DNA of 64,000 nt, taken from contig CM019071.1 in assembly GCA_009667805.1 (NCBI GenBank), forward strand, positions 44,516,250 to 44,580,249. The letters run 5' to 3'. This document shows positions 21,846 through 32,884 of the stretch, one piece after another. Source of the stretch: Leptobrachium leishanense. Taxonomy: Eukaryota > Chordata > Amphibia > Anura > Megophryidae. The notes beneath the pieces were generated by a model that saw only the letters and a program-made list of their open reading frames with translations, made no database searches and was not told the DNA's origin. A program made the translations under genes and the position numbers. The number at the start of each line of letters is the position of its first letter. The stretch's first letter is position 1.

Positions 21846-22721
21846 TCATGTAACGATGAATCAGGGTTTTAGGTCATTGTATCCATTTATAGAAAAGCTT
21901 TTGCTGAGTGTTAGAAATGATATATTAAATGACAATCAATATATTGTGTCTATTGAACTTTTCCCATGACTCTGTCCATGTTCAGAAGCTGGAGCTGCAT
22001 CATACATTCCGTGGGAACCTGGAGATGCAGTTAATTGGTCCGTGGGCTCTCAGATACCGTGAGAGTTGCAGGCAGACGGCACTCACTTTACGAATCTCAT
22101 GATATTCTCCATATTCAGACACTTTGTTTCTTTTAATATACGATTTCTTTGTAAGCCGCAATCTGTGAAATATTTTGTATCATTATGTGACATGTATTCA
22201 CTGTACAGCCACAAAAAAATAGAAACGCTTATACAGAAAACTGTAACGTCTCTTATAGCAGAGGATTTGGGTATCTGTAGAGCATGTGAGTACACGCCAA
22301 CGAAAACCATACTGTCTTTCTGGACAAAAAAAACGAAATCAAGATGGGATCCTGTTTATGTGTTCAAGTAATGTATAATAAGGCTTATCGGCACTCAAGG
22401 ACCTGCTCTGTGTCTTTATTCCTCCCGTCACCATGGCTCGTGCCGTTTGGGCGCCACCTCTGTGGCCTCTCCTGAGGCTCATGTCATTACGAGCGCCAAG
22501 TGCGATGGAAAAACCATCTCTTTGCCATCAGACAAAAAGAGCTGATATGGTATAATTTTGTAAAATGGAGCATGAGTGTGACATCAATCTAAACCCTCAC
22601 CGTAACCTGACACATTGCCTTGTTGTGGTTCCTTGCCTCCCAATAGCGTGCTATAATATATGTATCTGAATGTGATCTCGTGTTTGACCCAGTTTGTCTT
22701 TTGACCTCTTTTGTATCTGTA

Positions 22722-23515
22722 TCCCTGTGTACAGATACCGGCTAGTTACTGACCCTGCTGTGATTGTCCTCCCGTGTACAGATACCGGCTAGTTATTGAA
22801 TCCGCTCTGATTGTCCTCCAGTGTACAGATACCGGCTAGTTATTGAATCTGCTCTGATTGTCCTCCAGTGTACAGATACCGGCTAGTTATTTACTCCGCT
22901 CTGATTGTCCTCCCGTGTACAGATACTGGCTAGTTACTGACTCCGCTCTGATTGTCCTCCCATGAACAGATACCGGCTAGTTATTGACTCTGCTCTGATT
23001 GTCCTCCAGTGTACAGATACCGGCTAGTTATTTACTCCGCTCTGATTGTCCTCCCGTGTACAGATACCGGCTAGTTATTGACTCCGCTCTGATTGTCCTC
23101 CCATGAACAGATACCGGCTAGTTATTGACTCTGCTCTGATTGTCCTCCAGTGTACAGATACCGGCTAGTTATTTACTCCGCTCTGATTGTCCTCCCGTGT
23201 ACAGATACCGGCTAGTTATTTACTCCGCTCTGATTGTCCTCCCGTGTACAGATACCGGCTAGTTATTGACTCTGCTCTGATTGTCCTCCTGTGTACAGAT
23301 ACCAGCTAGTTATTGACTCCGCTCTGATTGTCCTCCCGTGTACAGATACCGGCTAGTTACTGACTCCGCTCTGATTGTCCTCCCATGAACAGATACCGGC
23401 TAGTTATTGAATCCGCTCTGATTGTCCTCCAGTGTACAGATACCGGCTAGTTATTGACTCTGCTCTGATTGTCCTCCTGTGTACGGATACCGGCTAGTTA
23501 TTGACTCCTCTCTGA
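22722..23515 (+). repeat. 47-bp minisatellite downstream of gene A
   Basis: About sixteen tandem copies of a 47-bp unit with TCTGATTGTCCTCC, GTGTACAGATACCGGCTAGT and TATTGACTCCGC. Variants (CCATGAACAG, TATTTACTCCGC) recur at intervals. Confidence 0.9.
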
Positions 23516-24158
23516 TTCATTGCATGTATCGGCTCTGGCTTTCCTCCTATTCTCCAATTTGCTCTCTGTCGCCCATCCACCACAAGGACTGGTACCCTTC
23601 TGTCCTGTCTTATTGCTTTTTAGGTTGTGGGAGCCCATATCAGACATGTTTTAAGCCCAGTCACTTTAAAGGACTGGTAATCAGGTCTGGTGTAGTCCTG
23701 TCCATTCCATCACCATTGGAAAATGTATGAGACTCTAGAATTGGTATCACTTATGGTTCAGAGGATCTTCAGTGCTGCTTGGTGGGAGTCTCCTTAGCAT
23801 CGCCCGCTCACATGTAAAAAATGATTAATTGACTTTCAGAGCTTCAGCTGCATCCTACCCTCCAAGAAAATAGACAAGTAAATGGGATTCTTAATGTACT
23901 GCCCTAGATTATTGCGCAAGGTGAATCACCTTTGTTTTTAGGGTCAGCATCAGGGGTAGACACCCTGTACAGTTGTACCGTGCCAGGCCCTCTGAGGGGT
24001 CCAGGCACAAGACAAGTAGCTGTTAACCCCTGGACCCACATAGGTGGCCTACCTTCACACAAGCTGTCGGCTGATAAGTCAACTGTAGTATAATTAATAA
24101 CCAAACTTATCAATCACCATGGCAACATCGTACTCCTTTATAGGAGGAGGAATTCTCC
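23516..24158. other. Intergenic stretch, nothing recognised
   Basis: No conserved coding region, RNA gene or element with clear ends seen. Confidence 0.4.
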
Positions 24159-24166
24159 ATATGATG

Positions 24167-24679
24167 TAGGGATGTGCGTTTCGGGTTTCGGAATTTTCAC
24201 GAAATTTCCCGATTCGTGTTTTCGGATGTGGCCGAATTTCCGAAAATGGCAGATCCGAAAAGTTTTCCGAGCCGAAACGAAATATTTTCAGAATTTTCGA
24301 ATGGACTTGAAATGTGTCAAATCGAAATTTATTGCTTTGAAACGAGGAGAACAGACTTTCCGAAAAAACGAAAATTTCCGAACTTACGAAAAGTCGATAC
24401 AAAAAACGAGCAAAGTGATACGAAAAATGGTCGAAATTCTGAAACCATGTACAATTCCGAGAAAAAACGAAAATTTCCGAAATCACGAAAAGTCGATACA
24501 AAAAACAAGCTAAGTGACAGGAAAATACGAAAAATGGTCGATATTCCGAAAAAAAAAAGTACACGAAAAACGAATCGAGCCGAACCGAATCGAAACAGAA
24601 ATCGGTCGAAACGAGCCGAATCGAAAAGTTTAAATATCCGAAAAATCGATCCGAAAAAAAAAATCGGTGCACAAGCCTA
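24167..24679. mobile_element. 513-bp hAT-type MITE
   Basis: Flanked by perfect 8-bp ATATGATG duplications (24159-24166 and 24680-24687). Ends read TAGGGATGTGCG and, inverted, TAGGCTTGTGCACCG. The interior is saturated with CGAAAA and TTTCCGAA words, leaving long accidental open frames on both strands. Confidence 0.8.
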
Positions 24680-24689
24680 ATATGATGAC

Positions 24690-26340
24690 ACAACATGGTG
24701 CTGAAATAAAAAAAAATACACCATAATATCTAATTAAATTGAAATTGCATCACGAAGCCAGTAATTATTATCACACATTTATAAGAGAGATGAATCATGA
24801 AGACCAGGCATAGGTTTGTTTATACGTTACATAATTTGAATAAATTATACTGCGTAGGGATGATCCACCCTCCGAGTACATACAGGAGACCAAGACTCCA
24901 CGGTCTGTGACCAGCCTGTGAGATACCACGCAAGAAACCGAGCAAATGCCGATATTAAGTACTGAGAATGTGGGCAGTATAAACATTCTCCCAAGAGTGA
25001 GAAAAAGTCATGCATTCAATGACGACTAATTTAATTGGCCAACATCATTGATTAATAAAGAGGCGTATTGGCACCAAAACAATTATCAATTCATTTCAAA
25101 AGCCTGGTATAATGACCATTTCTCTGGAAGCCAAGCGGTAAGCCAGGCAGTGACCTGACTCAAAGCGTCCAACGTTCTAACAATCAGAGCACTGGTTCAC
25201 TCGCTTTCTTCAATGTTCATACAATTATAGACATTTGGGACCCAATTAATATTCGGCAGAATATGTGATTAGGAAAATTTAGGAAACATCGGAAAATCTG
25301 AATCTATGACTTGCCAACCTGGAAGGCATCCGAAAAAAATATCACCAAATAAATGCTTTCAGACGGATCCGAATACCATTGAATCTATTCAGTTGACTAA
25401 GAAAAAAGTCTATTCAAAAACGCCGAAATTGCATGGATTTCCGTGACTTAATTTCCCCGATAATAAAGTGAATTCACTATTAAGCAAATGGTTACCATAT
25501 TTTGCCTAAATTGGAGCCACCGATGCAGTTATTGGACGTCGCAAAAATCACTGAATTGCGTAGATAGCCGCCAAATTGCCCCGAATTAGCATCGGACAAA
25601 TCCGCCGACCTGTAAAAAAGAAAAGGGAAGTCTCCTATTCTCCTGATAGGAGGATAAAATCAATAAAAATGGAATAAAATGTGTCTAAATAATAAAAAAG
25701 ACTATTTAAAAAGTAATAAAAATGTCTGTGAAAAAATAATAAAGAGTCATAAACAAACAAGAGAAAAACAAAGCAAGATATCAGCAACATAAATAAACAC
25801 AATAAGGATGTTTCATTTATTGGCGGTACCGGCCCTTTAAAATCAACTGGGCTTTGACGACAAGAACTACAGCTCAGAAGAAGCAGAGGAGGTGGTTATT
25901 AGGAAAGTCAGAGCTTTGCATTGTGCAATATGGACATTATCTTCATTATCACACATAACACACATCTATACATTCACACCCATATTCCACTTATTATTGC
26001 AACACTTTTTACACAATATATCTGTAAATGTGCCAGAGAGAGTGTCAGGTCTATGTGGGGGTGAGAAAGGGAGAAGATAATGTGGGATGGGGAGAGGAAC
26101 AGGGAGGAGATGGAAGGAGGAGGAGGAGATGGAAGGAGCAGGAGATGGAGGAAGGAGGAGGAGATGGAAGAAGGAGAGCAGAAGAGATGTGGGAAGAAGC
26201 AAAGTAGGGATGGGCAAATGTCCACTGTCACCCCGAGAGCTGGGATCTGCAGGATCTCACAGCCCGGAAATCATTATTACTCCCAATATATTCATCTTGG
26301 AGTCTATCGTATGTTGTTACAGATATCTCGTTTTGGGATT
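24690..26340. other. Intergenic stretch with MITE remnants and a purine tract
   Basis: About 25240-25680 contains fragments of the GCCGAAT-rich MITE type (TAGGAGGATAAAATC, AATAAAAAGACTATT). About 26090-26200 is a GGAGGAGGAGATGG purine-rich run. No gene recognised. Confidence 0.4.
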
Positions 26341-26342
26341 TT

Positions 26343-26610
26343 GATGAAGTGTCTGTTGAAAAGAGGTCTCTCGGTAGAAGGGTGTCTTGGTAGAAGGGGT
26401 CTCTCGGTAGAAGGGTCTCTCAGTAGGTGGGGTCTTTTGGTAGAACGGGGTCTCTCAGTAGAACGGGGTCTCTCGGTAGGTGGGGTCTCTCGGTAGGTGG
26501 GGTCTCTTGGTAGAACGGGTCGGTAGGTGGGGTCTCTCAGTAGGTGGGATTCTCAGTAGGTGGGGTGTCTTGGTAGAAGGGTTTCTCGGTAGGTAACAGG
26601 AAGATTTCAG
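26343..26610 (+). repeat. Short tandem repeat, about 18-20 bp
   Basis: Irregular copies of GGTCTCTCGGTAGAAGGG and GGTCTCTCAGTAGGTGG, about fourteen units with length variation. Confidence 0.8.
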
Positions 26611-26614
26611 GAGG

Positions 26615-28140
26615 CAGGTTTGGTTAGAAGCACAGGTCAGTGTAACGTTAGGCCCCCTATAGGGTGATGGGGAGCCCCCAGGCTGTGTAGAGTGAAGCCT
26701 TTAGGGCAGGTATATGGTTTTGTTTGCAGACTTCAGCAATCCCTTGCAACACTTAACACGATGAATTCTACATACTGCAGGACAGGACCCAATACTTGGA
26801 AAATGTGAATCTTATATAGTGCAAGACAGAACTTGATATGTGAATGCAGCACACTGCAAATCCTCACACTCCCAGCCAGGGAGTTCAGACAAAGCCCTGG
26901 GAATCACTCACACCATATGGCTTTGTGGCCAAATGCCTGTAGAGTGAAAACAACTGAACTAGACACGTACAGACAAAACTAAACAGACAAGATACATACA
27001 GAAGAAATTCCAGAAGCCAAGCCAGGTCATACACGAGATATCAGAAATGCAATATTATTTAGGGAGCAGACTAGAGAATAACCAGAAACCAGAGCCAAGG
27101 AGTCATAAACAGATATCAGAACATGAACTCGAATTAACACGAGGAACAGGAACTAGAGGATCTCAGATTTAGTCTATCCTGATCCAAGGATCAAATGCCT
27201 GGTTGGCCCTATATATATAGCTAAGCAGATCATGTGACTGCAGACCAAATCAGCCCAACAGGTGGTCTGTAGAACCTGAAAACCAAAAAACATGAATCCC
27301 TGCTACAACCAGCAGGGGGCAGGGCCGAGATGTGACAGACTTCAATGAAGAAGCTCTGAAAGGAAGGTGTAGCTTCCTCTTAAGGAGGCATCATTAGCGT
27401 GGAATCAGATGGATCTGAGGCGTCCTGAACTTACCAAAATCCTGTAAGTTCCCAGGAAATCTGAATTTAACATAAGGTCCATGCAAAACCATTGGTAAAA
27501 TCATGCATGAGCAGGGGCTGCTGGAGTCAGGTGCGGGCACGAGCATGTCTGAGCCTGGTTTCCTGACAGTTTTATCGGCATTCGCTTCAGCTGAGCTCGG
27601 CTAGTTTCAGGTTTCAGGGTTTTAACATAACTCTATTTTTCTACATGTGTTCTTCACTAACGAACTGAATTACACCGAACGGTGAATATCACCATTCATT
27701 CATTGCAATTTCAGGGCAATTCATCTATTTAATCGTAATATGGTCCTCCAAAACGTGTTTCGCCAGTCTATGACAGTTGGATGAAGCCAGTCATAGACTG
27801 GCGAAACGCGTTTTGGAGGACATATTACGATTCCTATTGCGAATTTTATGAGTTATTGAAGCTCTTTTATTCTGTAAAGCAGTTTTCATTAAACCCACCT
27901 TACTGGCATTAACTGCGTCCTGTATTTACTGCCCACCGGACCCGCTTGGAGTAGGATCTCAACCCCCAGAAAAGGGCACCCCTGGAGACCACCCAGCAGG
28001 ATAAACGGAGGAGCAGAAAGTGGAGCAGAAAAATACCAGGCGGGGAATAAGAGCGCACAAGCCTGCAGAATCTGTGTAAGTACTCATTTTCTGACATTCC
28101 CAGAATTCACTGCAGTAAAAAATAGCATAAACTCCTGATT
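26615..28140. other. Intergenic stretch with a palindrome
   Basis: At about 27740-27825 two arms (CCAAAACGTGTTTCGCCAGTC and its near complement with GGCGAAACGCGTTTTGG) form an inverted repeat. ACGCGTTTCGCC also occurs in the insertion at 20359. No coding region recognised. Confidence 0.45.
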
Positions 28141-28144
28141 ATCC

Positions 28145-29440
28145 TTTCCAGGCATTATGCAGCACATACAGATACAAAGTGTTGCTGTAATTGCCATACA
28201 CAGGCATTATGAAGCACATACAGATACAAGGTGTTGCTGTAATTGTCATACACAGGCATTATGCAGCACATACAGATACAAGGTGTTGCTGTAATTGCCA
28301 TACACAGGCATTATGCAGCACATACAGATACAAAGTGTTGCTGTAATTGCCATACACAGGCATTATGAAGCACATACAGATACAAGGTGTTGCTGTAATT
28401 GTCATACACAGGCATTATGCAGCACATACAGATACAAGGTGTTGCTGTAATTGTCATACACAGGCATTATGCAGCACATACAGATACAAGGTGTTGCTGT
28501 AATTGCCATACACAGGCATTATGCAGCACATACAGATACAAGGTGTTGCTGTAATTGCCATACACAGGCATTATGCAGCACATACAGATACAAGGTGTTG
28601 CTGTAGTTGACATACACCGGCATTATGCAGCACATACAGATACAAAGTGTTGCTGTAGTTGACATACACCGGCATTATGCAGCACATACAGATACAAGGT
28701 GTTGCTGTAATTGTCATACACAGGCATTATGCAGCACATACAGATACAAGGTGTTGCTGTAGTTGACATACACCGGCATTATGCAGCACATACAGATACA
28801 AGGTGTTGCTGTAGTTGACATACACCGGCATTATGCAGCACATACAGATACAAGGTGTTGCTGTAATTGCCATACACAGGCATTATGCAGCACATACAGA
28901 TACAAGGTGTTGCTGTAGTTGACATACACCGGCATTATGCAGCACATACAGATACAAGGTGTTGCTGTAATTGCCATACACAGGCATTATGCAGCACATA
29001 CAGATACAAGGTGTTGCTGTAATTGCCATACACAGGCATTATGCGGCACATACAGATGCTGTAATTACCAGACACAGGCATTATGCAGCACATACAGATA
29101 CAAGGTGTTGCTGTAATTGCCATGCCATGCCATGCATTATGCAGCACATACAGATATTGCTTTGCTAATAATCTCATTCTGATCACTACAAATCCCCATA
29201 AACAGGAGATTTCACCATTTTATTATCTGTCTGCAGCACATTTAATGCATCTGCCTGTATGCTGATAATGCAGACCCCATGTAAGCAGGAGATCTCATAA
29301 TTTTGTTATCTGTCTGCAGCACATTTACTGACACAAATGTAATTTCTGACTGTATGCTGACAATGCAGACCCCGTGTGACATTGTGTCAGATAAGGGACA
29401 CCATCTAGAGTTTAGAATGTTTCATCGTAGTGAGATTTTT
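28145..29440 (+). mobile_element. Satellite-bearing composite repeat, copy C
   Basis: No 5' flank: the array starts abruptly at 28151. The 3' flank (29150-29440) has AATCTCATTCTGATCACTAC, TTATTATCTGTCTGCAGCAC twice, and GATAAGGGACACCATCTAGA. The same 3' flank follows copies B and D. Confidence 0.6.
28151..29150 (+). repeat. 52-bp satellite array C
   Basis: About nineteen 52-bp units, the longest uninterrupted array here. A subtype with GTAGTTGACATACACCGGCA alternates with the standard unit, indicating higher-order duplication. One unit near 29054 is internally deleted. Confidence 0.95.
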
Positions 29441-29506
29441 GTAAAGGATACACCAATACATGAAAAATTACAAATGATCAAATTTACATTATTTACATTT
29501 TTTAGA

Positions 29507-29840
29507 ACAACTATTATTATTATTCTGTATTTATAAAACGCCAGCGTATCCCGCAGTGCTGTACAATGGGGGAGTGCAGACATGAGACATACTAGAACAC
29601 ATAAGGAATAGATGGCCCTGCCCTTAGCATAATTGTTCTACTGATACAACATACTGAGGCAGAAGCATGGTGGGAAAACAAAGGATTTGATAGTACAAAA
29701 AACCTAACAGAAATGCAGGGAAGACATTAAAGGGAAAAATAATCAGCATGGGGATAATACATAAAGTGCAGAAAAGTATGCACGCAGCAGGAGTGAAGCA
29801 GAGGAATGGCTTGAATGAAGTCATGGTCGAATCGTGGATA
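29507..29840 (-). mobile_element. L2-like LINE 3' tail fragment
   Basis: TTATTATTATTCTGTATTTATAAAA with CGCCAGCGTATCCCGCAGTG and a short 3' UTR stretch resembles the tail of the LINE at 5932-6148. No coding part. Confidence 0.6.
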
Positions 29841-30041
29841 CCTTTGGTCCTTCAGCGTGCAGAGTCTGTAGTTGTGGCTGTGTGTGATGAGCTTTCGAGT
29901 CCTTCCTTTCTACAAATGTTCTATTTTTCTGTGTATTTAATTGTCCTCTTTGCATCTCATGGTTGAAATAAATGTTATGACAAAAACGGTTTCAACAAAA
30001 ATCACTTGGTAGTGATGGAGTTAAATTGTAAATTTCCCTTG

Positions 30042-30160
30042 GGGATAGTGTCCTCCCTCCTTCCCTCCCTCCTTCTCTCCTTCCTTCCCTCCTTCTCTCC
30101 TTCCTTCCCTCCTTCCCTCAGTTCTTTCCCTCCTTCCTTCCCTCCTTCCCTCCCTCCTTT
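30042..30160 (+). repeat. CCTT/CCCTCCTT polypyrimidine microsatellite
   Basis: Runs of CCCTCCTTCCCT with interruptions over about 120 bp, a strand-asymmetric pyrimidine tract. Confidence 0.9.
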
Positions 30161-30471
30161 ATTTGTTTGTCAGATGTCCTGTCTTTCAGTGTATCCTACC
30201 TGTCTTTATATCTGCACCCTTGTACTTTGCTGCAGAACGTGTTGGTGCTTTACTAAGATATATTTAGAATTCTAAGTATATTATAGGATTTATTATTTAA
30301 TAAAACGTGTGGCAGCCAATCACAGCTTCGAGTTAAGATCACTTTGCATAATATAAAGGTGCAATCTCCCCTGTGTTTTGCAAGTTTATGCCGTTGCACA
30401 ATTCAAACAAATCTCATTTCTGAAAAGGAAAATGTGCAATCTCACCGGATGGCGACACATTATGCCACTTA

Positions 30472-31209
30472 GGCTAGGGTCAGACGAACGCAGTTTTAAC
30501 GTGCGTTTAGCCGCACAAAATTTATTTATTTATTTATTTATAAAGGATTTTACCAGGAAGGATACATTGAGATTTCTCTCGTTTTCAAGTATGTCCTGGG
30601 TTCAAGTACATTGAAGTGTTACAGTTACAGAAATACAAAGTAATACAATGTAAGATATTAACAACACAAATATACAGATTAACAGGAAATAAATATGTAG
30701 GAAATATAGTCACTAGGTTACATGTTTACAGGTGCATTCTGTATTGAGGTATGTTAACAGGGAAATTTTGAGTGACTTAAGACTGGTGGAAGATTTGATG
30801 GTGTCTGGGAGGTTATTCCATAATTGTGGTGCTCACGGACGTGCTAGCAGCAAATGACGTCCAATGCCGGGGAACACACGACGAACGGCCGCACGAAAGT
30901 TCATCCGTGCAACGCAAGTGGCAAACGAACGCTTTTTTTCGAGAACGTCAAACCGCTACTACTGACGTACAGAGTGCGCTGCGTCCGCTAGCGGCGTGTG
31001 TGCGTGATTAGGAGACGTCAGACGCTGCTAATGACTGGATAACATAACGTCCAGACACAAAAAGTGTTTTATTGAAGATCCGTACAAAATCACGGACGAA
31101 AATGCGCATCGTATGACCGCTAACGCGTATTTCGTGAAAAAATACGTCCGTTCGTTCGACCGCACTTTTCCACGGACGACGCGAAAAATGCGTTCGTCTG
31201 ACCCTAGCC
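30472..31209 (+). mobile_element. PIF/Harbinger-type MITE, copy 3, split by an insertion
   Basis: Ends GGCTAGGGTCAGACGAACGC and CTGACCCTAGCC with TTA on both sides. Bases 30522-30833 are foreign; the MITE resumes at CACGGACGTGCTAGCAGC. Confidence 0.8.
30522..30833 (-). mobile_element. Retroposon inserted in the MITE
   Basis: On the plus strand it begins with a run of TTTA, so on the minus strand it ends in a TAAA tail, as a retroposed copy would. It contains AAAGGATTTTACCAGGAAGG and ATTGAGATTTCTCTCGTTTT. Related fragments are at 11570-11850 and 18045-18105. No protein is encoded. Confidence 0.55.
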
Positions 31210-32159
31210 TTAAAACGCGGGCGAGGTCTGGATTTACCATCAGTCTGTAATCACATACGGAAAGTGATACATATACTGTATATCTATGAGTACGTAAAAC
31301 CGCTCGGGGCCTTTACTTATTTCATAAGGATTGAACATTGTAATTATTTCTTCAGAGGGCTGGATTATGATTTCACTCATCATAAAAAGGGCATTAATCC
31401 AATTAACCCTTTCACTACCAAAGTTGAATTAAGTTGATTTTGCATTGTATTACATTGAAAAGCAATCATTGGAATATTAACCATTACATATCTCTTTAAC
31501 GCGGTATTAGTGCGCCCCCTAGAGAGAAAAGAAATTCACTGTGACAATTCACTCTTGTCCCTCTGTAACACTAACACATGCTGCTAAGGAGTAGGGATGA
31601 GCCGAACACTCCCCGAGTTCGGTTCGAGCCCGAACCCAAACTTCCCATTTGTTCTGGACCGAACCCAAACCCCCATGCAAGTCAATGGGGCTGAAAATTC
31701 GTTTTTTTAGAGTGCCCTCCAAGCACATATTTGCCATAAAAGGTGTATGGGGGTCCGGCTAGTGCCCTGGGAGACAGGAAATAAGGACAAAAAGTTTTAA
31801 AAAAAATGTTTTTAAAGGGACAGTGAGTTTTCCATGAAATAAGGGTTAAAAATAAAAACGAAAAATTCCTTCAAATATCATGCCTAGGAGGTCCCCATAA
31901 CCTGCCCGTGAAGTGGCGGATTTCTAGGATGTATAGAAACACTTAAAAACAAATAAATGACGTTTCATATGACGGCAAATGCTTTTCCTTTAATCTATCC
32001 ATAAACAACTGCTTGGGGCGGCAGCCTGTATGAAAAGACATTTTAGGACGCGCAGAAAAAGTTTAGTGTTTTTTTGGGCTAAATTATTATGAAACTTATG
32101 CAGGATTTGGATGAAAGTAACAATAGGTGCTTTAAAATTGGTCTTTTAGCGTCGGCAAC

Positions 32160-32830
32160 AGTGCCGTCACACCGTAACCCCTCTGAGGATATGAATCTGA
32201 TACAGGCGTCAGTGGCAGGGCACCCAGATATTGTGCCTTTAGTGCCAGGCATGCAAGTACTATCATACAGTAACCCCTCTGTGGTATTGTGGAAGAGTGC
32301 AGGGGTGGACCATGTGGTCCTATATTGAAATGTTTTTTATCTGTTAATGGGCGTCAGTGCACCCAGCTATTGTGCCTTTAATGCCAGGCCATCAAGTATC
32401 ATCATACAGTAACCCCTCTGTGGTATTGTGGAAGAATGCAGGGGTGGACCATGTGGTCCTATATTGAAAAGTTTTTGATCCGGTAATGGGCGTCAGTGCA
32501 CCCAGATATTCTGCCTTTGGTGCAAGACTGCCAGGCCAGCAAGTATCATCATACAGTAACCCCTCTGTGGTATTGTGGAAGAGTGCAGGGGTGGACCATG
32601 TGGTCCTTTGATTGAAAAGTTTTTGATCCGGTAATGGGCGTCAGTGCACCCAGATATTGTGCCTTTGGTGCCAGGAAAGCAAGTATCATCATACAGTAAC
32701 CCCTCTGTGGTATTGTGGAAGAGTGCAGGGGTGGACCATGTGGTCCTATATTGGAAAGTTTTTGTTTTTTTTAATGGGCGTCAGTGCAGCCAGATATTGT
32801 GCCTTCACACCGTAACCCTTTTGTGGTATT
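32160..32830 (+). repeat. Subterminal tandem repeats of the hAT element
   Basis: About five irregular units of 120-160 bp, each with AGTAACCCCTCTGTGGTATT, GTGGAAGAGTGCAGGGGTGG and GGGCGTCAGTGCACCCAGAT. Subterminal repeats can serve as transposase binding sites in hAT elements. That role is inference here. Confidence 0.75.
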
Positions 32831-32884
32831 GTGGAAGAGTTCAGTGCTGGAGGTTTTGTGAATGCAGAAGAGGACATCCCCTAT

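Noticed and set aside
24094..24696. 200-codon minus-strand open frame and matching plus-strand frames
   Set aside because: They lie within a hAT-type MITE of CGAAAA repeats. Composition explains the open frames.
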